From Chloroflexota bacterium (GTDB lineage Bacteria; Chloroflexota; Anaerolineae; Anaerolineales; Villigracilaceae): DNA of 10,276 nucleotides. Of the stretch, positions 1 through 6,059 are shown one piece after another. The stretch spans positions 1-10,276 of the forward strand of contig VGOX01000049.1 in the NCBI GenBank assembly GCA_016875755.1. The letters are read 5' to 3'. Position numbers and translations under genes: made by a program. Each line of letters starts with the position of its first letter. The first letter of the stretch is position 1. The notes beneath the pieces were generated by a model that was not told the origin of the DNA, did not search any database, and worked only from the letters and a program-made list of their open reading frames with translations.

Positions 1-74
1 TGTACCTCCGGTACTCATCGTACCGAAAATACACTATGTGGTGGGCTCCTTTTTAATAATAAATTTTTGCCTGG

Positions 75-344
75 GTGGTTCCCTTTTATTTTATAAAAAA
101 CAGCTTCAAGATGAAACAAGTATTTCAAATGTTGCAGACTGCCAGAAGCGATGGCAGGAAGGTGGTGTGCGCCCTTTCAAGTGAAAAGATCGAGGATCTG
201 GATTTCATCAAGGAACTGGTCAAGGCAGGGAGGTTCAAATCTATTATCGATAAACGCTATCCGTTGGAACAAATGGCCGAGGCGCACCGGTATGTCGAGG
301 CGGGAGGGAAGCGGGGAAATGTGGTCATAACAATAGGAGCGTAG
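75..344 (+). pseudogene. C-terminal remnant of an MDR-family zinc-type alcohol dehydrogenase / quinone oxidoreductase
   Basis: The open frame encodes the last ~80 residues of a medium-chain dehydrogenase/reductase. Visible are the helix EDLDFIKELVKAG, the segment IIDKRYPLEQMAEAHRYVE and the end GKRGNVVIT, which close the catalytic domain of NAD(P)H quinone reductase-like MDR proteins. Complete members are ~320-340 aa, so the nucleotide-binding fold and most of the catalytic domain are absent. An in-frame stop lies at 60-62, and none of the three plus frames in bases 1-60 gives recognisable MDR sequence, so the break is within the gene and not just at the window edge. The candidate starts (GTG 75, ATG 111) have no Shine-Dalgarno. 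The first ~110 bases are much more AT-rich than what follows. It is most likely a decayed fragment; a sequencing frameshift just upstream is the alternative. The stop is followed directly by a strong terminator. Confidence 0.6.
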
Positions 345-354
345 TTGCAAGTAC

Positions 355-392
355 AAAAAGAGACTGCCACTGAAAAGTGGCAGTCTCTTTTT
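355..392. terminator. Bidirectional intrinsic terminator between the MDR remnant and ssb
   Basis: A perfect 17-bp inverted repeat (355-371 with 376-392) closes on a GAAA tetraloop. One flank is AAAAA and the other TTTTT, so each strand yields a stable hairpin ending in a U run. It lies 10 nt after the dehydrogenase stop and 2 nt from the ssb stop, so it can end transcription from both converging genes. Confidence 0.93.
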
Positions 393-394
393 GT

Positions 395-778
395 CTAAAA
401 TTCGTATTCGCCAGGCACTTCTTCGACCGACATCAACGGCTCGTCGGCGGGGCGTTTATCGAGGAATTGCAGGCTCTGGGCGACGATCTTTGTAAAGTAC
501 CTCGTCTCGCCTTTTTCTTCGTATTTGTCGGTTTTTAAGCGACCTTCCACAAAGATCAGGCTGCCCTTCTTCAGAAATTCCTGACAAACCTCACCAAGCC
601 GCCCCCACGCCTCGATGTTGACCCACTCCGTACTTTCCTTCGTCTCACCGCTCTTATCCTTCCAACGGTTGGTTACGGCAAGGCTGAAATGGCAAACCTT
701 CTTGCCAGTGGGCGTAAACTTGCTTTCCGGGTCCTTGCCCAGACGCCCGATCAACTGAACGCGGTTTAGAGTAGGCAT
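395..778 (-). CDS. ssb: Single-stranded DNA-binding protein
   Basis: SSB coats single-stranded DNA during replication, recombination and repair. The 127-aa protein has the whole bacterial OB fold in residues 1-110: the N-terminal NRVQLIGRLGKDPE strand, the FSLAVTNRW segment, the EWVNIEAWGRLGEVC core and the GSLIFVEGRL strand. The start is backed by AGGGGAG 6 nt upstream. The tail after the fold is unusually short (~18 residues) with no glycine/glutamine-rich linker. It ends GEYEF, a weak version of the acidic DDDIPF-type tip that recruits partner proteins. It lies downstream of the 73-aa gene in the same orientation, and a short leader ORF overlaps its start. Regulation may come from the 73-aa gene promoter, from a TATAAT box at 888-893, or from both. 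Confidence 0.95.
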   Translation of the reverse strand: MPTLNRVQLIGRLGKDPESKFTPTGKKVCHFSLAVTNRWKDKSGETKESTEWVNIEAWGRLGEVCQEFLKKGSLIFVEGRLKTDKYEEKGETRYFTKIVAQSLQFLDKRPADEPLMSVEEVPGEYEF

Positions 779-828
779 GTCGGCTCCCCTTGTGTGTTCG
801 TGGCTTTTAGATGCTGTGTACGTGTCAT
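766..828 (-). CDS. Possible 20-codon leader ORF overlapping the ssb start
   Basis: ATG at 828-826 has a strong Shine-Dalgarno (AAAGGAG) 7 nt upstream, better than that of ssb. The frame reads MTRTQHLKATNTQGEPTCLL and stops at 768-766. It is in a different frame from ssb and overlaps the first codons of ssb by 13 nt, an arrangement typical of translational coupling. No homologous peptide is recognised. Coding status rests only on the ribosome site and the overlap, so this could also be a chance ORF in the ssb leader. Confidence 0.4.
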   Translation of the reverse strand: MTRTQHLKATNTQGEPTCLL

Positions 829-887
829 AAGTAGTCTCCTTTTTTATCTAAAAGAACAATATAAGTTGTGTCGTGCTGGCGAACAGG

Positions 888-893
888 ATTATA
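888..893 (-). promoter_or_regulatory. Candidate -10 box for ssb
   Basis: On the minus strand a perfect TATAAT lies about 60 nt upstream of the leader ORF and just past the stop of the 73-aa gene. No good -35 is seen at the usual spacing (the hexamer there is AAAGCG), so this is tentative. ssb may instead be read through from the upstream promoter. Confidence 0.3.
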
Positions 894-902
894 CTTTTAG
901 GC

Positions 903-1124
903 CTAGCCTGCGCTTTCCGAAGGGGTTTCTTCGGCGGGTGCGGCAGGGGCTTCCGCCTGGATCTTCTTCAAGACCAGCATGCCCGTCTTCATCTCTACGA
1001 CGTTATAGCCTGCGGGCAGGGCATCGAGAGCGTTTTCCTTTACTTCCTTCGAGAAGAAGAACATTCTTCCATTGGAGTGCAGGTAGTAAGTGGTTCCTTT
1101 TGAGTTTGTGTGTGAGTACGCCAT
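903..1124 (-). CDS. Conserved hypothetical small protein (73 aa)
   Basis: This small soluble protein has no signal peptide or membrane segment. Its core pattern is HTNSKGTTYYLHSNGRMFFFSKE, then ALPAGYNVVEMKTGMLVLKK, followed by an Ala/Pro/Glu-rich tail of ~18 residues (AEAPAAPAEETPSES). The core resembles a group of short bacterial proteins with a YYLH…FFSK…LPAGY.V.E…TG…LKK pattern that I recall as uncharacterised. I cannot assign a function. The start has an ideal ribosome site (AAGGAG, 5 nt upstream). A good promoter with an embedded dyad lies just upstream, and ssb follows on the same strand, so a link to DNA metabolism is possible but only inferred from position. Confidence 0.8.
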   Translation of the reverse strand: MAYSHTNSKGTTYYLHSNGRMFFFSKEVKENALDALPAGYNVVEMKTGMLVLKKIQAEAPAAPAEETPSESAG

Positions 1125-1154
1125 TTTTTCTCCTTTTTATAAGTTGGTAAATTG

Positions 1155-1183
1155 AGTGTAGAACAAATTTTCTACACTGTCAA
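1155..1183 (-). promoter_or_regulatory. Promoter of the 73-aa gene with an embedded 9-bp dyad (candidate LexA-type operator)
   Basis: On the minus strand TTGACA (1183-1178) is followed by exactly 17 nt and TACACT (1160-1155), a good sigma-70 promoter giving a ~24-nt leader. A perfect inverted repeat AGTGTAGAA-CAAATT-TTCTACACT (1155-1178) fills the -35 to -10 interval, the classic place for a repressor site. Its centre coincides with the centre of GAAC-AAAT-TTTC, one mismatch from the GAAC-N4-GTTC core of Gram-positive-type LexA boxes. The promoter is clear; the identity of the regulator is inference. Confidence 0.7.
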
Positions 1184-1225
1184 GCAGGAAAAAGGACTGA
1201 TTGTCTATACAAATAGGAGTTTGAC

Positions 1226-2059
1226 ATGCAAATCGTAACCTCTCTACCTGACCTGCGAACCGCCCGCCTCTCTCTTACGGGGAGAGTTGGTCTGGTTCCC
1301 ACGATGGGTTATCTTCACGAGGGGCATTTATCGTTGGTCCGCCAGTCTCAGGCAGAGTGTGACCATACCATCGTTACCATCTTCGTCAACCCGACCCAGT
1401 TTGGCGCAAACGAAGACCTGTCCAAGTACCCCCGCGACCTTGAGCGTGACCTGAGCCTGCTCCGTCCCCTCGGCGTGGATGTGGTCTGGACGCCCAGCCC
1501 TGAGATTATGTATCCGCCTGGCTACCAAACCTGGGTCGAGGTCGAAGCGCTCACACATCCGCTGGAAGGGGCGATGCGCCCGGGTCATTTCAGAGGTGTC
1601 ACCACCGTTGTTGCAAAGTTGTTCAACGCCACCCAGCCACATAAAGCCTATTTTGGGCAAAAGGACGCGCAACAGGCGGCGGTCATCCGCCGTATGGCAG
1701 TGGATTTGAACTTCCCGCTGGAGGTGGTGGTCTGCCCGACCACGCGTGAAGCGGACGGGTTGGCGATGTCGAGCCGCAATAAATATTTGAATGAAGCCGA
1801 ACGAAAAGCGGCGACCGTCTTGTTCCGTGCCTTGAGCGCCGCAAAGGATTTATACGAAGGCGGCGAGCGCGATGCCGAGAAGATTCGAGCGAAGATGACA
1901 GAGGTACTCGAGGCAGAGCCGCTGGCTCAGATGCAATACGTCTCCTGCGCCGACTATGACACGCTCGAAGAGTTGGACGTGGTGAAAGGAAAAGCCCTGC
2001 TTTCGATGGCGGTTTTTCTTGGTAAGACTAGATTGATCGATAATTTCGTGCTGGGTTAA
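1226..2059 (+). CDS. panC: Pantothenate synthetase (pantoate–beta-alanine ligase)
   Basis: PanC joins pantoate and beta-alanine with ATP to give pantothenate, the coenzyme A precursor, in the cytoplasm. At 277 aa it is normal length for the family. Visible signatures are the HxGH nucleotide-binding motif in PTMGYLHEGH (H31, H34), FVNPTQFG, the YPRDLERD segment, the RPGHFRGVTTVVAKLFN stretch, FGQKDAQQ and the KMSKS-like loop READGLAMSSRN. The ATG is preceded by AGGAG at 6 nt. It runs divergently from the 73-aa gene across a 101-nt gap; I found no convincing -35/-10 pair for panC itself. No panB or panD is in the window. It is followed by an ~80-nt gap before maf. Confidence 0.97.
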   Translation: MQIVTSLPDLRTARLSLTGRVGLVPTMGYLHEGHLSLVRQSQAECDHTIVTIFVNPTQFGANEDLSKYPRDLERDLSLLRPLGVDVVWTPSPEIMYPPGYQTWVEVEALTHPLEGAMRPGHFRGVTTVVAKLFNATQPHKAYFGQKDAQQAAVIRRMAVDLNFPLEVVVCPTTREADGLAMSSRNKYLNEAERKAATVLFRALSAAKDLYEGGERDAEKIRAKMTEVLEAEPLAQMQYVSCADYDTLEELDVVKGKALLSMAVFLGKTRLIDNFVLG

Positions 2060-2124
2060 CCTTTTTGAACTTTTGACACCTCTGCATACCTGCTTATCCC
2101 CATTTAAGGTCATAAAATAGACTG

Positions 2125-2133
2125 TGTTAGAAT
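2125..2133 (+). promoter_or_regulatory. Extended -10 promoter placing transcription start at the maf start codon
   Basis: TGTTAGAAT reads as an extended -10 (TGn followed by TAGAAT at 2128-2133). The expected transcription start, about 7 nt downstream, falls on the GTG at 2141. No purine-rich ribosome site precedes that GTG, which fits a leaderless transcript. A TTGACA at 2073-2078 is too far away to serve as its -35. Confidence 0.5.
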
Positions 2134-2140
2134 CGCGCAC

Positions 2141-2812
2141 GTGAACGGAAAAAACACTTTAGTATTGGCTTCGAACTCTCCGCGCAGGCGGCAATTGTTC
2201 GCATTGGGCAATTGGGACTTCACCGTCATCGTTGCTGATGTGGATGAAACGCCGTTGGAAGGCGAAACGCCGCGTGATTATGTGATTCGGTTGGCAAAAG
2301 CCAAGGCATTGGCGATCCAGCCGCGGGCGGAGTTGGATGCGATCATTATCGGCTCGGATACCACCGTGGTGGACGGGAACGAAATCCTTGGCAAACCCGT
2401 CAATGAGCAGGTTGCTGAGAAGATGTTGAAGCAGTTGCGTGGACGTACGCATCAGGTGTACACAGGTGTGGCGTTTCTGCGCGTGAGCGATGGCACGTTG
2501 TTCACGGAACTGTCCATTACCGATGTGCCGATGCGGAATTATTCCGACGAGGAGATTCGCGCCTATATCAAAACAGGCGACCCAATGGACAAGGCGGGCG
2601 CATACGCCATTCAGCATCCCGATTTTCAGCCTGTTGCTTTTATGGAAGGCTGTTATGCTGGAGTGATGGGTTTGCCGCTATGTCATATCCTGCGCGCGCT
2701 GCGCCGATTTGAAATCACCCCCGCCGCCGATGTGCCTGCGGCGTGTCAGTTGCTTTTGAAGTATCAATGCCCTGTATCCTCTGTCATCTTGAGCGGGGAA
2801 ACCGTCTCTTGA
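2141..2812 (+). CDS. maf: Maf-family nucleoside triphosphate pyrophosphatase
   Basis: Maf proteins hydrolyse non-canonical or selected nucleoside triphosphates (dTTP/UTP, or modified bases in the YceF branch) to monophosphate and pyrophosphate. Signatures in order: LASNSPRRRQL at residues 9-19, the catalytic SDTTVV with D73, GKP at 84-86, RTHQVYTGVA, and TGDPMDKAGAYAIQ. The DKAG…YAIQ form points to the dTTP/UTP (YhdE-like) branch. The fold normally ends near the ALRRFEI segment; here ~30 further residues follow (CQLLLKYQCPV…), which may be a clade-specific tail. The start is GTG with no Shine-Dalgarno, and a -10 box lies just before it. It is the first gene of an apparent operon with the PBP gene (11-nt gap) and rsgA. 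Confidence 0.93.
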   Translation: MNGKNTLVLASNSPRRRQLFALGNWDFTVIVADVDETPLEGETPRDYVIRLAKAKALAIQPRAELDAIIIGSDTTVVDGNEILGKPVNEQVAEKMLKQLRGRTHQVYTGVAFLRVSDGTLFTELSITDVPMRNYSDEEIRAYIKTGDPMDKAGAYAIQHPDFQPVAFMEGCYAGVMGLPLCHILRALRRFEITPAADVPAACQLLLKYQCPVSSVILSGETVS

Positions 2813-2823
2813 AAGGAAATGGA

Positions 2824-5079
2824 ATGAAGTCGTTGCGTTTGATCCATTTATTTTTAATCGTTATTTTTCTTTCTGCATGCGCCTCAGGCGGGCAGGGCGG
2901 CGGCGTTCCGCCCATTTTTGGCGGACCAACTTCCACGCCGCTGCCGCCGCCCATTGTCGGCAAAACCCCTGCCCCCGATGCAGGCGCAGCTGTCAGCGCG
3001 TTTTTGGAGGCGCTGACAAATGATGATTATGAAGGCATGTACGCCATGCTTTCCCAGTCCAGCCAGGAAGGAATCTCGCTCGAAGATTTTTCCAGCCGCT
3101 GGCGCAACGTGCTCAATGAGATGAGCGCTGCAAGCATCGAATATACGGTCATGTCCTCGCAGTTGAGTCCATTCAACGCCGAGGTCGGCTATAACGTCAT
3201 TTACAAGACCGTTCTGGCTGGCGATATTCAACGCGATATTGTCATGCGGCTCGTGAACGAGAACGGCGCATGGAAAGTGCAATGGGACGAAACGCTGATC
3301 CTGCCGGAGTTGGCGGGCGGCAACCTGCTCGCCATGGATTACAACGTGCCCGCGCGCGGCGATATTTACGACCGCGATGGAAACCCCATCGTCACCCAGG
3401 CGGAAGCCTTTGCATTCGGCATTCAAACGGGACAGATCAACCCCGATACGCGTGAATTACTGACGAGGGAACTTGGCTTGCTGTGCGGTCTGGATCCGCT
3501 CGTCATTGAAAATCAGATCGACGCTTCGGGACCAGGCTGGTATCTGCCCATGTGTGAAGGAACACGTGCCGAAGCCCAGAGATTGATCTCCGTTAACCCG
3601 GGCGGGCTGGTCATTCAAAGTTATTCCTCCCGCTACTATTACCAGACGGGGCTTGCTCCACAGGCGGTCGGGTTCACACTGTCCATTCCACCTGAAGAAT
3701 ATGACGACTATCGCCGCCGCGGGTATGACGGTAGTGAAAAGGTTGGCAAGCAGGGTATCGAAGAATGGGCAGAGGAATATCTCTCCGGCCAGCATGGCGG
3801 CACGCTGCGAGTGGTCAGCCCCACAGGACAGATCATTTCCACACTTGGGCAAACCGCGCCGCAAGCCGCTGACTCCGTCTACCTGACACTCGATGGAAAC
3901 CTGCAAGATTACGCCCAAACCGCGCTGGAATTCTTCCGTGGCGCCATTGTTGTAATGGAAGTGGATACGGGGCGTGTGTTGGCGATGGCCTCCAGCCCAG
4001 ATTTCGACCCCAATTATTTTGAACCGACCAACCCCAACAACATTGGGCTTGGAAATTTACTAAACAGCCCAACCAACCCGCTATTGAACCGCGCCGCACA
4101 GGGACAGTATCCGCTTGGATCGGTCTTCAAGATCATTACCATGGCGGCGGGTCTCGAAAGCGGGCTGTACGTCAAAGATTCGCCGTATGATTGTCAATAT
4201 GAGTTTACCGAACTGCCAGACCGGGTTCTGTATGATTGGACGTATGAATACTGTCAGCAAGCCATTTCACGCGGTGAAGCCTGCAACACGTCATCTACAA
4301 CCCCGTCCGGTCTGGTGACATTGCAGGAAGGGTTGATGCGTTCCTGCAACCCCTATTTCTGGCACATCGGCAACGACCTATACACCAATTGGCAGCGTCC
4401 AAATGACGTAGCCAACATGGCACGCGGATTTGGTCTCGGCGCACCCACGGGCATCGAACAGATCGCTGAAGCCAGCGGACAGATCCTTGACCCGCAAAGC
4501 CAGGTGGATGCCGTTAATCAAGCCATTGGGCAGGGCGATGTGCAGGTCACACCGCTGCAGGTGGCAAGATTTATAGCCGCAATTGCCAACGGCGGAACCT
4601 TGTATCGTCCGCAAATCGTGGAAAAGATCCAGCCGATCGACGGTGACCCGGAAATCATCTTCCGCCCGGAAGCGAATGGCGTGCTGCCCGTCCGCGATGA
4701 AAACCTGCAGATTATTCAGGAAGCCATGTTCATGGTGACCAATTTCAACTACGGCACGGCGCGTTTTAACATCCGCGGTATTCAGTTCGACACGGCTGGA
4801 AAAACAGGCACCGCTGAATCTGGAAGCGGTCTGCCGCATGCCTGGTTTGCCGGCTATACTTTGAATGAGGAAGAAAGAACTGGCAAACCGCATATTGCGA
4901 TCGCGGTCATTGTCGAAAACATCGGTCAGGGGTCGGATTATGCCGTGCCAATCTTCCGTTATATGGTTGAGGCATATTACTTTGGAAGCCCGGGCAGAAT
5001 CTCCTATGATTTCGGTTCCCTTGGGCAGCCGCTCCCCACACCCACGCCGTTCGGTTTCTTCGCGCCGACAGATGAATAG
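2824..5079 (+). CDS. Class B penicillin-binding protein, lipoprotein with MecA-like N-terminal domain
   Basis: This is a peptidoglycan transpeptidase acting on the outer face of the membrane. The start chosen is ATG 2824, since AAAGGA lies just upstream and the frame then opens with a lipoprotein signal peptide ending LSAC (Cys19); a longer frame from 2743 runs through the end of maf and has no such site. The order is signal peptide (1-19), Pro-rich linker (to ~50), NTF2-like MecA_N-type domain (~53-160), PBP dimer domain beginning PARGDIYDRDGNPI, and transpeptidase domain (~370-735). The catalytic motifs are intact: SVFK (Ser433, Lys436), SCN (Ser507) and KTG (660-662). The tail is short and Pro-rich. 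At 751 aa the layout matches lipoprotein PBP3/PbpC and MecA relatives, which are often beta-lactam tolerant; resistance here cannot be judged. It sits between maf and rsgA. Confidence 0.93.
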   Translation: MKSLRLIHLFLIVIFLSACASGGQGGGVPPIFGGPTSTPLPPPIVGKTPAPDAGAAVSAFLEALTNDDYEGMYAMLSQSSQEGISLEDFSSRWRNVLNEMSAASIEYTVMSSQLSPFNAEVGYNVIYKTVLAGDIQRDIVMRLVNENGAWKVQWDETLILPELAGGNLLAMDYNVPARGDIYDRDGNPIVTQAEAFAFGIQTGQINPDTRELLTRELGLLCGLDPLVIENQIDASGPGWYLPMCEGTRAEAQRLISVNPGGLVIQSYSSRYYYQTGLAPQAVGFTLSIPPEEYDDYRRRGYDGSEKVGKQGIEEWAEEYLSGQHGGTLRVVSPTGQIISTLGQTAPQAADSVYLTLDGNLQDYAQTALEFFRGAIVVMEVDTGRVLAMASSPDFDPNYFEPTNPNNIGLGNLLNSPTNPLLNRAAQGQYPLGSVFKIITMAAGLESGLYVKDSPYDCQYEFTELPDRVLYDWTYEYCQQAISRGEACNTSSTTPSGLVTLQEGLMRSCNPYFWHIGNDLYTNWQRPNDVANMARGFGLGAPTGIEQIAEASGQILDPQSQVDAVNQAIGQGDVQVTPLQVARFIAAIANGGTLYRPQIVEKIQPIDGDPEIIFRPEANGVLPVRDENLQIIQEAMFMVTNFNYGTARFNIRGIQFDTAGKTGTAESGSGLPHAWFAGYTLNEEERTGKPHIAIAVIVENIGQGSDYAVPIFRYMVEAYYFGSPGRISYDFGSLGQPLPTPTPFGFFAPTDE

Positions 5080-5089
5080 CAGGTAATCA

Positions 5090-5995
5090 TTGGTAAGTGA
5101 CAACAGCAAAAAAGGTTTGATCATTAAAGCCCAATCCGGTTTCTTTTGGGTGGAAACCGGGGAGGGCATTATTGTTTGTCAACTGCGGGGAAAATTAAAA
5201 CGCGGCAGAGCCATGGGTGACATTGCCGCACTGGGAGATCGTGTCCACATTACGTTGTTGGAAGATGGCAGCGGGGCGTTGGAAGAGGTCGAAGAGCGCA
5301 AACAAGCTCTCGTTAGGTTGGATCCGCGCCCACAGGGCGTCTATCAGCAGGTGCTGTTGGCAAATGCCGACCAAGCCGTCTTCGTTTTTGCGTGCGCAAA
5401 TCCCAGCCCGCGCTTGAAAATGCTCGACCGTTTTCTCGTCATTGCAGAGAAACAAAAAATCCCAGTTGTGATTGTTGCAAACAAAACCGACCTTGTGGAA
5501 AACCCGAAGGAAATTTTTGGCCTGTACGAACAGATCGGGTATCGCGTCATTTATACATCCACCAAGAACGAGGCGGGGCTGGAAGAATTACGCGCTCAAT
5601 TAACCAATCAGATCAGTGCGCTGGCTGGCCCCAGCGGTGTGGGAAAATCGAGCCTGCTCAACGCGCTGCAACCCGGGCTTGGGCTGGCGGTCAATGAGAT
5701 CAGCAAGGTAATGAACAAGGGACGCCACACCACCGTCATCCGCCAGATGTTCCCGTTCGAAGGCGGCTACGTCGCCGATACGCCCGGCTGGAAAAGCCTC
5801 GCACTATGGGATACCGAACCCGAAGAACTCGATGCCTACTTCCCCGAACTGCGCGACCTCGTGCCGCATTGTCAGTTCAGCGACTGCACGCATCAACACG
5901 AACCCGGCTGCGCCGTCCTCGCCGCATTGAAAGATGGAACGATTCACCCCGAACGATACGACTCCTATGTCAAGTTGCGAACAGGGAAGGAGTAA
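5090..5995 (+). CDS. rsgA: Ribosome small-subunit-dependent GTPase A
   Basis: RsgA is a circularly permuted GTPase that checks late maturation of the 30S subunit. An N-terminal OB-like domain spans residues ~8-75. The GTPase motifs come in permuted order: G4 NKTD (131-134), then the P-loop GPSGVGKSS (180-188), the RHTT switch region, and G3 DTPG (230-233). The C-terminal zinc knuckle is present as C261-x4-C266-x-H268-x5-C274, the spacing known in E. coli RsgA. The start is a TTG at 5090 with AGGT 5 nt upstream; an in-frame stop at 5084-5086 rules out anything longer. The gap to the PBP gene is 10 nt, so expression is probably coupled to it. Confidence 0.95.
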   Translation: MVSDNSKKGLIIKAQSGFFWVETGEGIIVCQLRGKLKRGRAMGDIAALGDRVHITLLEDGSGALEEVEERKQALVRLDPRPQGVYQQVLLANADQAVFVFACANPSPRLKMLDRFLVIAEKQKIPVVIVANKTDLVENPKEIFGLYEQIGYRVIYTSTKNEAGLEELRAQLTNQISALAGPSGVGKSSLLNALQPGLGLAVNEISKVMNKGRHTTVIRQMFPFEGGYVADTPGWKSLALWDTEPEELDAYFPELRDLVPHCQFSDCTHQHEPGCAVLAALKDGTIHPERYDSYVKLRTGKE

Positions 5996-6021
5996 AAAAT
6001 CCGCTTCGCTCTTAACCTGAC

Positions 6022-6049
6022 ACTTGACACCTGAAACTTGACACCTGAT
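6022..6049 (+). repeat. 14-bp tandem repeat in the rsgA-holB gap
   Basis: Two near-identical 14-bp units (ACTTGACACCTGAA at 6022-6035 and ACTTGACACCTGAT at 6036-6049) are preceded by a partial third unit (CCTGACACTTG). The gap upstream of maf contains a related string (ACTTTTGACACCTCTG at 2070-2085). This looks like a short dispersed intergenic repeat that supplies TTGACA hexamers. Confidence 0.75.
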
Positions 6050-6052
6050 ACT
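6024..6052 (+). promoter_or_regulatory. Candidate holB promoter built from the tandem repeat
   Basis: TTGACA (6024-6029), a 17-nt spacer and GATACT (6047-6052, four of six matches to TATAAT). The predicted start site falls at about 6059-6060, on the A of the holB ATG, and there is no Shine-Dalgarno before that ATG, which suggests a leaderless mRNA. Confidence 0.5.
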
Positions 6053-6059
6053 AGCCCCA

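Noticed and set aside
917..934. CCGAAG/CTTCGG hairpin near the 3' end of the 73-aa gene as a terminator
   Set aside because: The stem is 6 bp, lies inside the coding region and is not followed by a U tract on the minus strand.
794..1150. Plus-strand ORFs opposite the 73-aa gene and the ssb leader
   Set aside because: These are antisense shadows with low-complexity basic/serine-rich translations and no ribosome sites; the minus-strand genes explain the region.
2073..2101. TTGACA at 2073-2078 as the -35 of a maf promoter
   Set aside because: No TATAAT-like hexamer occurs 16-18 nt downstream, and the credible -10 at 2128 is 49 nt away.
2782..2812. TGTCATCTTGAGCG string at the end of maf as a third palindromic element
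   Set aside because: Only a few bases resemble the start of the TGTCATTGCGAGG elements, and no inverted partner was found nearby.
2743..2823. Upstream start for the penicillin-binding protein
   Set aside because: It overlaps maf by 70 nt, has no ribosome site, and would bury the clear lipoprotein signal peptide that begins at 2824.
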